The position numbers were made by a program, and so were the translations under genes. 64,000 nt of DNA, taken from assembly GCA_027943335.1 (NCBI GenBank), contig BSBK01008852.1, positions 62,001-126,000 of the forward strand, written 5' to 3'. Each line of letters starts with the position of its first letter. The stretch's first letter is position 1. The notes under the pieces are model-generated. The model was not told the origin of the DNA. It did no database searches and worked only from the letters and a program-made list of their open reading frames with translations. The DNA comes from Chamaecyparis obtusa. Its lineage: Eukaryota > Streptophyta > Pinopsida > Cupressales > Cupressaceae. This document shows, piece by piece, positions 11,727 to 22,606 of this stretch.

Positions 11727-13723
11727 ATGGGGTGAAAGAATTCAAGGCACAAATTAGATGATAGTGATCATAATGTTGAAATTCCACTAACAGATTATGA
11801 GCACTTTTGTGAAGAACGTATGACCAAGAATAATGAATGTTTAGCACATCTTGGTTTGACAAATAGGCAAGTTGTACATTTAATAAGTAGTATATTATTT
11901 GCTTAATACTATTTAATGAAATTTTATATGCAAAATATTTATGTATATAAGACTTGATACAATATTTGTTTTTGGTTTTACAGGAAAGAAAAAGAGTGTA
12001 GAGAAAATGAAGAGAAAGAACAAGTAGCAAATAAAGATACAAAGTTGCTAGTTCGTAAAAGCCAACACTTTTTTGATCCAACAAATGTAGTTGGTGAAAA
12101 AGGTAATTATGATGATGTGGAACCTGATATAGCACATGGTGATGTACAACCTAATGAAAGTCATGAAGAGAGTTTGCTTGCATCTGATGTGCCTCAGAGT
12201 AAACCTGTTGGTAGTGGTTCAACAGAAGATGTGTTCACTTTTGTTAAAATAAAGAAATTAAGTCAAGATTTATATAGATCTACAAAGAGGCATTCAAAAG
12301 AAAGGATATTAGAAGGGAAGAAGCCATTCTTGGTTGAGGTGTCAAGAGATGGTGAACCTATTGGGACAAATGCTGCAAGGTGGGCCTCTGAATTGGGTGT
12401 AAGATGCAGGGTCCATTTGGATATTTGCAAATCAAATTTTGCAGAGCAAGATCCACACCATGTGGAGAGTGTTATACAAAAAATGGAAAATGTCTTTGAC
12501 ACTATTGGTGGACAAATCTTGAGAAAATATTACAAGTACAAGATGAGGCTTCTAAAGAATAATTATAGATACATGTGTAGAAAAGAAATCATGGAGGGAA
12601 AAGAGAGTTTAGATACCACTCTATCTCCCAAATAGTGGGAAAAATTGAAAGAAAGTATGCATTCTGAAGAATATTTGACAAAGAGTAATAAAGGAAAGAG
12701 AGCAAGAGATAGTGTGGAGGTTGAATATACATTTGGCCGAGGTGGGTTGCAGGCCAAAATAAACAAATTTGGAGTAAGTGTATGGCTTTTTGGTTCAATT
12801 TAAATTATGTTATTTATTTTATTTTTTTTATTGAACTCACTATGTTAAAATTGACATTATATTTTAGGTGGAAAACAATAATAGAGAAGTAGGTGCAAAA
12901 GATATTGTCAATTATATGGCAGAACTAGATCCTAATAAATCTAAGAATAGTATGAAGTGGAAGTCTAGTTCATCAACAACGACTTCACAACCATCCGTGG
13001 AACTCCTAGTAAGAGCCTCTGCAAATCATGTCAACTCAAATGAAGTGTATGAACATATAATGATGCACTTACATAGTCTCACTAAGAAAGTTTCACAGTT
13101 GACTTCCTTGGTTCAGTGTATAGTTTCTTCATGGAATGATCCTAATTTTATGAATTCATATCAAGTAAGAGGCTATTTGGATGAGGTAATTTTGGTTCAT
13201 AGTAATGCAGCCTTTCATTGTTGAGAGAACCATTTTGATCAATGTCTTTATGAATTTTTATATACAAAACACTATCCTTAAGCATTGATTCTCATACACA
13301 TAGCATTTTTTGATATTGCATTTTCACACCATTATTTTATGACCTTTCCTTGAGCTACCAAGCTTTTATCAATTTTAAATACATCTAGAACAATTTTATC
13401 AAAACAACAGAAAAACAAAAATAACTTGATGCCAACAAAGCTGCCGATATCGATAGTGATCATGATGAACTAGTGGACAAGAATGTGCAGCCCAATCATA
13501 GTTCTGTTGAAGCTGAGGTAATATAATAGTTATTATGAAAAAAAATTTGTAGCTTTTGCATTCTTTACTTGACTTATGTTAACCTTTCATGATTAAACCC
13601 ACATGCAGAGAAAACATATGAAAGCAAAATGAAAAGTAGAAGACAATGATGATGGTGATTATGCTGATTTCAAATAGGATGTGCATGATATTTGTAGTAC
13701 TACCAATGATAATCTTGAGGTGA
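11727..13723 (+). pseudogene. CACTA-A second ORF (Ptta/En-Spm-type accessory protein), exons 1 to about 5
   Basis: Exon 1 from an ATG at 11727 contains DYEHFCEERMTKNNECLAHLGL, the motif found in plant En/Spm ORF2 proteins. An intron 11867-11983 has a GC donor and an AG acceptor and keeps the frame (NR-KEKECRENEE). The main exon to 12780 holds the conserved block KKPFLVEVSRDGEPIGTNAA, WASELGVRCR, then a stop before WEKLKESMHSEEYL and YTFGRGGLQAKINKFG. Further exons: 12868-13224 (EVGAKDIVNYMAELDP), about 13425-13518 and 13609-13720, each with GT..AG borders. The protein probably binds element ends or regulates transposition, as TNPA does in En/Spm. It shares its last exon with 19455-19717. Confidence 0.78.
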
Positions 13724-16700
13724 GTGCTATAAAACTTTACTTTTGCTTGATTAGGATTTGATTGTTAGTTGTTAATTTAAACTATTAGTTGTACAACAAA
13801 CTAAGACATTGATGAATATATGTACAACAATATAGCTTCATAAATTAAAATGACTGATTCCATGTACAATTCTCTGTTATGAACAACTTCCTTTTTCTAT
13901 TGTAACAACAAATTTCTTGCATAAAATAGTAAAATTAATGTCTGGAAATATTCCTATGTTACCACCAAACAAGATCACATTCTATTCATACAAATTAATT
14001 CACTATTATTTGGGACTGTACCCACGAGACAACAAGTTCCAGATTTGCAAAGAAATTAACTTTTCATTGATTGAACATTACACATTCAAATATTTTCATC
14101 TCCACCATACACACACTTTCTCCTCACGTGAATCCATCAAAATAAACACCAACCTTCCAAACTACCCGACATCAACTATCGAATTGACTTGTTAACTATC
14201 TGATCACAGTCTAAACTGACTGGATTAACCAAAATAAAGTTAAGAGTGTTGTCAAGTTGACAACTACTGTTGTCAACTCGACAAAATAACTCTAATATCC
14301 CCATTTGATGCCTTTTAAAAGATTTAGAACTTCCCTTATAAACCAAACTGACCCCTACTAACTCCAATTAAGCCTTTTTAGGCTCATCTGGCCAATATAG
14401 GCATTTTCGAGACCCAAATCTATCAGACCCTTTTCGAGAATACAACAATGGCCATGATGTAACAACCAAAGGGCAATTATTTTTATTTACAACAAGGCTA
14501 ATGAAGAAGAAATCCCAAGAGGGTTTTTACTAGATCAAGGAATTTGGTGGAAATCCATGACTGCACATGATCTTCAAACAATTCATTTATGATCTTCTAA
14601 TGTGCCCTTCATATTACTATTTTTGTCACTTGGATTTGAGTGAGTACTATTGGTTCTTATATACTTTGGCATCATGGAACCTTTATCATGATGATATTAT
14701 TTATCATTGCCTAGATATGTACTATGTATGCAAATTGTTTACTATTACAAACCATCGAATGTGTTACTGTCTTCAGACACCATGGTCACTATTTTCCTTT
14801 CTAGTCATGATTTTTTTACTATTTCCATTGTGTTTGCATTCATTTTTAATAATTGTTGTTCATTTCCATTCCATAATATAGTACTGTTTTAATATGTTTT
14901 TTTTAAAACTAGTAGTAGCACTCACAAAAATTTGCATTTCACCATTTTGATCCCTTGACTATAGCTATTCATAACACATGCCTTTACCATTTTGATACAT
15001 GTAGGAAACTAATATTTTATGGCACATTTATATTTATTTTTGTCTAGGGTGTTGAATATGACTCTCTCCTTTCTTCCAATGAAGAGGACTACTCCATTTT
15101 GATACCTCGTTGTCTATTTCTACACTCTTCATAGAAAAAACATCTCTGAGTTTACTGTTAATGTGCTGACCAAACATACTTTCCTTCTTAGTGAACCAAT
15201 ACACCATGTCACAATTCCTCATGCTCCCAATGCCCTTTTGGGAAATACAGAAACTCCTCATTGGTGTTTGTTTTGTAACAACATCATTTCAATACCAAGG
15301 TACTTTAAACAACCTCATACCCTTATGTGATCAACACTTGACAAATGGGAATGCCTTATGATGAGGACAGTCCAAGTTACAACAATGGAAAGGGGTATCC
15401 TTGTCTTATAAGACCCTGCAACCCTTTAGACACCCTGACAAATGAAGAGTGATATGATTAAAACAACACCAAACTGATGGGAAATAGTTTATAAACCCAT
15501 GTATGGTCATAATGGAGAGAGAAGAAAAGTTTGGAGGGGATTTTCCAAGTCAAAATCATTAAACCCTCAAACTATCATATCATTTCGTAGATCTGCAGAG
15601 TAGTTATAGAGCCATGGGGCTCATCTAAATGATGAAATTTTGATGTTTAGAAGGTTTTGAATGATAGTTTGATGAAGTTTCTTTCAAATGAACCCACTTG
15701 CAACCATTTTTTTGAGATATAGTAGAAGTTGTAATGTTTTTCCCAAAAACTGTCCAAACCCTCAATGAGGGTTACCAGTTTTGGTAAAATCATCATAAGT
15801 TTTTCTTTAACCATTGGATCTTGCTGCAAATCGAAAAAAAATTCTGTAACTACGTTATCTAAACTCTGACTAAAGTGATTGGATTAAATTTCAATTTTGA
15901 AAAATTTATTAATGATTGTTTGTTTTAGATTATAATGAAAATTAGAATGTAAATGAATGTGTATGATAGCTATGCTAATCAATGTTTCTCACGTTGGGTC
16001 TTTTGGAACTTAAGCTATGATGGTAAGGGGAGATTATCTTGTCTAAAATAACATTGGAATACTCCACAATGTTTGGGTATGCACAAGCATGGGGTCACTT
16101 ACTTTCTTTGTTCAAGTTGGTTGACATGATAGTTAAACAATGCATGATCTTTGTGTCTTTGTTTCAACTTTCAAAGTAGTTTGAAATGGATCATTATTGA
16201 TCAAATGTATTTCCAATTAAGAGGGAAAGGACTACACCAATTATTTTTTGAGGATTCACTAATTTCAGTAGCATCGGCGGGTCACATAGACAGGTGCAGA
16301 TGAATTTTAATTTTCTGATCACACTGTTTGGATAGTGACAATTTGCAAGTTATCTTTCAATAAAACTTGTCAATGAAGATGATATATGTTGTAGGTGTTT
16401 GAATGAATTTGAGGATGATGTGATCAAGGTTTTTATTGCTGGGACCAATTTTTCTATTTATGGATAGTGGATCCTTTGTCTTGTGATTAGCATAGAAGGG
16501 CATTTTGAAGTGGTATGGTGAAGGGATCTAATGACGTACTTTTTCCATGTTGAAAGGTAATAGGAGAGGTAAGTTTGCTGATTTGAAAGTTGTTGTTATG
16601 ATTGACATTGGGATATGGTACCACAGTATAATAGGCCTTAACGCTTAATTTTGTGATATGAGTTATCCTTGAAGGAAGTTACAAAGAGTTGTTAAGATAC

Positions 16701-19454
16701 TTGGTGTTTGAGAGTAATAATAAAGATGAAATTGAGGGTATTTCTCTGAATCTAATGTAATCCTTGGAAGTTGTTGATGGAATGCTTGAGATGTTTAGTA
16801 TCTAAATAATGATGGCTAAATTGGAATGCCTTGAGAGGATTAATTACAAGGTCTTGTTCCTTTTTAAGAGATTGAAATGAGTTGGGATGAGCAAGATCCT
16901 TGGGGAGTTTGAGTGTTTTCTATGATGATCTGCATCAATAAGCTTTTTCCCTAGTTTGTTTTCTTCATGGAAGCATACACCTTACTACTCATCAGTTCCT
17001 TGACAAATTTACACTCAAATGTAAAGTGATTACCCTTGAATCCACTATCATATCAGTCAAAGGTAGAGCTATGTCAAGAAGGAAGAGATAACATAAATGT
17101 CTGAAGCATGCAAGATAGGTCCTTGAGAAAGAAAGATGGGTGCAGGGTTTCATAAGTTTTGTTGCTTACCATTTTGCATGTCATTCTATTACCCTATGCA
17201 TTAGGAAAAGATAGCCAAAATAGATGGATGTATCACAGACCTAGAGGAAATGCAAAAATGTTTGTCTTAGAAGTGACAGTTCAAGAATGCAAAACTTTCA
17301 TAAAGACAGGTTTTGGTTACTCATAAGTAACAAAGGATAGGGCATATTATGGATTTGCAAGCATTTTACCATCCTGCATATAGACCAAGAATATAATCCC
17401 GTGGGACAAAATTTAGAGGCTGACGGTCAAGAGAAAGACAGTCATTAAAAGGCAGCCATTGTTCCTTTAGGACAATCATATAATTTGAAAGGCCTTCATA
17501 AGAATGGAGGCTGCTCAAGGAAGAGTAATAGGTTCAAAGAAGAAGTGTACTTAGTGCTATTGTATGATATCTGAAGAGCTAGTGACAAAGAAGATCCTGT
17601 GTCCAACTAAGTTATGCATGTAGGTAGTCGATGCATAAGGATAGTCCAGTATATGAAAACATATATCAAGAAAGGGTAAAGAATGAGGAGGTACAATGTT
17701 GAGATAGAAAACAAGAAATAGAGATGGAAAAAAGAGTTTCACAAAAGATAAGAGAAAAGATAGGGCAGAAGCATAACAGTGACTTGCCAAGATAGGGTCA
17801 TGGATGATAATCATGGACATCATTATAGGGCTATGTTATAAGCATCAAGTCATAGTCATATTGAGATTTCCATAGTCATGTTGAGAGAAAACAATAACCA
17901 TATGAGATAAAGAAGCCAATGACTGGCCATATTCATTGTTAGAAGGTTGAATTATATCACAAAGGTAATCATAGTCATGTTGAGAGCAAACAATAACCCT
18001 ATGAGATAAAGAAGTCAATGATAGGCCACATTCATTTTTAGAAGGTTGAAGTACATTACAAAGGTAATCATTAGTCCATGACATTCAAGAGCATAGTAGG
18101 TAATATGCCTTTGCTATTAGGGAATTCAACTTGTATAAAGATAAAATGCTCACTGTTAACTGCTACTACAACCATGCAAGGAGGATGATTGCTAAAGCAA
18201 AATGTATTGACCAAGCTAACCTACACTAATTTTTGCAATGTTTGGTTCTCCAAATTTTAATCCAATATTGGAAAATCTTTTAGAGTCACTATAGTTCAGT
18301 TTGTCTTTGATGTGAAAGAATGAGAATGCATACGGACATGTATTAACTAAAAATACCAAAGTTTTGTGCATTGAACACCATGGCACTATTTCTCAGCTCA
18401 GTGATAAGTATGAGAAAATAATGTTAGTCTCAACACACTAAAGAGGTTTAATCTTCCACAAAGTAAAGGCGTGATATACTTGGTCTATTTCTTGCATTTC
18501 AATGAGCAATTCCTCTGCTTCCTTTAGCCTTCCTTATTTTCTGATATACCACACATTGCTGATTATATACATTACACTTATTTTCCAAGTCTGCTCGCAT
18601 CATGAGCTTGCACTAAATTTGCTCATTGATCTCCATGGCTAATGTGGATCAATTACTTAGCCATCCTCACCAACACAACTGAGCAGTCCCAAATCTGCAT
18701 TGGTAATTGTTGACATTAGGAGTATATTAATTTTACTTAAATTAAGCTCCAACCAGCATTTTACCAGTGTCTTCATTTAATGTTCACACTTGTTTAATGA
18801 ATGGAATGGAATGTTCTTGCATCCAAGATCTGAAACTCATTTTTGTCAACAACTATAAAGATAAAAAAATGTAATGTCAGTCATTGTTTCTTGTACTTGC
18901 ATGGATAAAGACAATAGTTGTATTTGTTTTCCTATTTTATGCAGACTGTCAACAGATCCTTTCCTACTTGAGAATTTTGTGAATTATATTTGTACACTAG
19001 TGACTAAATTTCTCATCACTATAGTTTTAGAGCATAACTAGATATTTTATGTTTTGAATTAAGGACACTAACCAAATTAATTTAACCATTAGAATGACTA
19101 TGTATTTATTATTTATTTCATTGTTTATATTTGCTAGTCAAAATTTCTACTTCTCTTCAAGTTTCAAATATAAAGAACATTCTATCTATTTAATATGCAA
19201 TAAGAAATTAAAGCATCTCTTATTTGGATGATCTATACTATTTTAGTATTTAGATGAACTATAAATGCTTCTTCTTTTTTTGCAATTCTAAAGTTGTGTC
19301 ACCTTTAGTCCTAAAAATAAAAAAGACAAGTGTAATAGGAATGAACAATAATTTTGGTCTTTCTTATTTAGAGTCTTATGATTATATTATATTTGTTCAC
19401 TTTCATTACTTATGTAATATAATGTGTTATTTTTTTTCTTTTTGCAAAAATGTG
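13724..19454. other. Long AT-rich region inside CACTA-A, no recognised gene
   Basis: This 5.7 kb lies between two exons of the CACTA-A second ORF, so it is either a giant intron or holds unrecognised insertions. I found no transposase, polymerase or host-gene signature on either strand. The only structure noted is the 99-bp duplication at 17871-18068. Confidence 0.5.
17871..18068. repeat. Tandem duplication, 99-bp unit, two copies
   Basis: The unit starting CATAGTCATGTTGAGAG at 17871 recurs at 17970. The two copies differ at about ten positions, and a short partial copy (CATAGTCATATTGAGA) precedes at 17851. As 99 is a multiple of three, the minus strand stays open across both copies and gives two 33-residue repeats; I do not take this as evidence of a gene. 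Confidence 0.85.
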
Positions 19455-19717
19455 TTGATAAACTCAAAGAAGGGGATAAAGTTAAGGTGTTGGATCCATA
19501 TGATGGTGATGTTGTGGGCATTGGGCGGATTCACTCACTATCTATTATACATGGAATCAACTTGAAAAGAACATGAGATGCAAATATAAATATTTTAAAA
19601 GTCACAAGTAATGTACCCCTTGCTTATGAAGACAAAATAGATGGCGTTGTTCATCTGAAAGAGAAAGAGGGAACCTTCACATGGTGGCCACTAAAATATT
19701 TGCAAAAAATGACATAG
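19455..19717 (+). pseudogene. CACTA-A second ORF, last exon (DUF8039-like C-terminal domain)
   Basis: The plus strand reads KEGDKVKVLDPYDGDVVGIG, then RIHSLSIIHGINLKR, a stop, NINILKVTSNVPLAYEDKID and GVVHLKEKEGTFTWWPLKYL before a stop. The pattern (V-L-x-P-x-D-G-x-V-V-G-x-G-R, and a final F-x-W-W-P) matches the C-terminal domain that follows En/Spm accessory proteins in plants. It lies 5.7 kb after the previous exon but on the same strand, and just before the satellite array at the right end. Confidence 0.65.
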
Positions 19718-19964
19718 TTGATCAACATGTTTATCATGTACTAGTTGTCAGACATCTTGGCTTAGTGTTTAATATTTGAGACAACTTTGATATTTTTCAT
19801 TATATTTACGTATATACTCTTTAGATAACTTCGACATCTTACGTATATATTTTGGCACTCTGCATACTTTGAATATGATATTTTTTTGGCATTATAAAAT
19901 TTAATATGATATTTTCTTGGAATTATCAAATTTATGGTATTTAAAATACTTTTCATTTTATGAC

Positions 19965-20535
19965 TAAATAAATGACTAAATATACGAGTAAATGAATGAC
20001 TACAACAATGACTAAATATATGACTAAATTAATGACTAGATATATGACTAAATTAATGACTGAATATATGACTAAATAAATGACTAAATAAATAACTAAA
20101 TGTATGACTAAATTAATGACTAAATATATGACCAAATATACGACTAAATATACGACTAAATAAATGACTAAATAAATGACTAGATTAACCAAATATATGA
20201 CCAAATATATGACTAAATAAACTACTAAATTAATGACTAAATTAACCAAATATATGACCAAATATACGGCTAAATAAATGACTAAATTAATGACTAGATA
20301 TACGACCTAATATACGACTAAATAAAGGGCTAAATAAATGACTAAATAACTAAATAAATGACTAAATTAATGACCAAATGAATGACTAAATTAATCACCA
20401 AATCAATGACCAAATTAATGACCAAATTAATGACTAAATAAATGACCGAATAAATGACTAAATGACCAAATAAACGACCAAATAAATGACTAAATATATG
20501 ACCAAATCCATGACCAAATAAATGACTAAAGTAGT
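19965..20535. repeat. 12-bp minisatellite (ATGACTAAATAA-like), about 45-48 copies
   Basis: The unit is 12 bp with the core TGACTAAAT or TGACCAAAT and alternating tails. Because the period is a multiple of three, the minus strand reads as an open, hydrophobic Leu-Val-Ile-Tyr repeat (20261-19953), which is an artefact. The array ends about 130 bp before the CACTA-A right terminus. The core also occurs in the palindrome-like CATGACCAAATTTGGTCAT at about 20592-20610. En/Spm elements have repeated 12-bp TNPA-binding motifs in this position. Confidence 0.92.
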
Positions 20536-20599
20536 TTACTCATAAATTTGGTTGCGAGATAAATGACTGGCAATAAACTACCACTGGTCACATGACCAA

Positions 20600-20665
20600 A
20601 TTTGGTCATTTATCTACAATTTTTGGTAGTTTTTTTGGTCATATATTGTTGTTTGTGTACTAGTG
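20600..20665 (+). repeat. CACTA-A right terminus and terminal inverted repeat
   Basis: The terminus reads TTGTTTGTGTACTAGTG up to 20665; its complement starts CACTAGTACACAAAC. It is followed by AAA (20666-20668), the candidate 3-bp target-site duplication. The partner end was not found. Confidence 0.75.
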
Positions 20666-20668
20666 AAA

Positions 20669-22253
20669 TATACCATGGTTCTAACACTTTAATGAATATA
20701 TCCTTTCTTGGCATGACTTAAGTGATGTGAAATTCGAAGGTGGAGGTGGTGTGCCCCTGCACCACATTCCATGTGTTATAGTGGTCAGATGTCATGGAAT
20801 GACTATATTCAATTGTAAACTCACAAAACTGTTAAAGGAATGGTTGAAACTACTCTGCCAATCAGAATTAATTGAGTAAAAATACAAATACAGACCTCAC
20901 AAATGTATATATGTGGTCTAGTATCAATATCTAACTATTCCAAATGCATTGAAATGTAAGACAATGACAAAATGGATCCAAAATCACTCTAAGAACTCAA
21001 GGAAATTATATTTGAAAGAAGTTTATTTATCAAAAAATCAATACAGTCCGTACACTAGGCCTCTTCTGCCATACAATGAAACTTTGGCATATTTGATGGA
21101 CTCCTAGAAACTACCCCAACTAATCTCAATTGGTTGGATGGATTATTTTGCACTAAAACATAACAAAATCCAATTTCCTCCATTTTCCAATAACTGTTGC
21201 ATTTAAAATTTTTGAATTTGCAACATTACAAATTTGGAGTTTTTGAAAAATTTAAAGATAATGAAGCCTTAAGAATTTGAAATGTGACCCAAACGAACTT
21301 ATTAAGCATTATTGAAATCAAATTTAAACTATTATAAACTTGTAACACCAAATACCATCCTAGGCTCTTATTTTGGTCCTAAGGCCTATTAGGCCTTTTA
21401 AGACTTATTACATATTTTCCATTTGCATTGCATGGAATGACCTTATAGGCCATTATAGGTGCCAATACATTCCAATTGATGTCTTTAGATGTCATTAGCT
21501 ACATGGTTGTCATTATGGACTTTTGGTAGTCTTTGGATGTTCTAGGTGCCCCTGCACCATGTTCACCACCTTTAAAAGGATTCTTGTCCCAAGAATTAGT
21601 CCTGGCATTGGATGTCTGAGTCTGAACCAAAAATTTCAAAAAAACATCAGCCAACTCGAGATATGAAAACATTTCTAAATTCATTATAAAAATTCATATT
21701 ACCTCTCATTAAATAATGTTGTAGTCAGATTGGGCAACAAAAGTGAAAATATTACGCCTTCCAAACGTGAAAAAAACTATTCAAAACTCTAATGAAATGT
21801 ACCACCATATCCTAGCAATCATTTGAATCCATATCAACCATAAAAATAAACATTTGTCAACAATATAGTCAGATTGTACCCTCACAGGCAATGACTGACA
21901 AATTTCAAATGAATTTACATTTTCATTGCTTGAACATAGTTTACATTCACTGTTATGATCTAGAATCGATCATTAACTTGGTCCATTCCCAATACTCATT
22001 AACTTAGTTTACATTCACTGTTATGATCTCTATAATCTGGAACAATGGAGTTTTTAATTTCTAGCTTCTAGAGTGTATTTATTTTGATGTTATGTAAATA
22101 TAATTTAAAAATCAATAATATCAATACAAGTATAAGCATTGTTAAGTGGATTTGTATTCTCAATTCAATTCGTGCTAGAATATGATGTACTTTACATACA
22201 ATTAAATTTTTGACAAACTTTCACATATTAACTTTTGAAGTAGAAGTAAAGGC
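20669..22253. other. Unassigned AT-rich segment between CACTA-A and LINE-B
   Basis: No gene or element domain was recognised. Two copies of the motif GTGCCCCTGCACC lie at about 20744 and 21546. The second sits in a 20-bp stretch (21541-21560) that is the exact complement of the gypsy LTR start at 53777-53796. This segment is the left flank of LINE-B, so before that insertion it was joined to 48247 onward. Confidence 0.5.
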
Positions 22254-22267
22254 AATGCATTGTTGTT
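22254..22267. repeat. LINE-B target-site duplication, left copy
   Basis: AATGCATTGTTGTT occurs here and, identical over 14 bp, at 48233-48246. Here it directly adjoins the short T-run that represents the LINE 3' tail on the minus strand. Confidence 0.9.
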
Positions 22268-22606
22268 TTTGATAGAAAAAGTAGCAAATGGGTGCTGGCT
22301 CGAGGTACAGAAGGACTAGAGGCACATTAAAAACATATTAATGGCACTAGTCACAAGCATTCAACATCAATTTAATAGTAGAAAGAAAACAAGGTCTAAT
22401 CTGCCTCTATCAAAAACAAACACAATAGATCTTTACAAAATTATTAAACTAGAGTATCTAAAATGAATAGTAGTAATTAAAGTAACTATTATAAGCCACA
22501 CAAGGCTATACCAAGGACTAGGCAAAATAACCTTAAAACAAGAACCCAAAAAAGAGAACTTAGGGCCATGCTCAATCAAAAATAAAAACCTCATGAGCAC
22601 CAGCAA

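Larger units (their letters stand above)
7320..20665 (+). mobile_element. CACTA-A: decayed CACTA/En-Spm DNA transposon, left end missing
   Basis: Plus-strand order: TNP2-type transposase (7472-10826), second ORF (11727-13723 plus a last exon at 19455-19717), 12-bp satellite array (19965-20535) and a right terminus ending GTTTGTGTACTAGTG at 20665, followed by AAA as the likely 3-bp target duplication. The coding set and the terminal CACTAGT are diagnostic of CACTA elements. The stated start is only a lower bound on extent; no left terminus is visible. LINE-A may sit in its left arm. Confidence 0.8.

Noticed and set aside
18985..19000. TTTGTACACTAGTG as a second CACTA terminus
   Set aside because: Only a partial match to the CACTA-A end, no subterminal repeats and no partner; CACTAGTG is close to palindromic and easily found by chance.
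19953..20261. Minus-strand frame of Leu-Val-Ile-Tyr repeats that looks like a membrane protein
   Set aside because: It is only the translation of the 12-bp satellite, which stays open because the period is a multiple of three.
19965..20535. CRISPR-like array of short repeats
   Set aside because: The units are contiguous without spacers and lie in a plant transposon.
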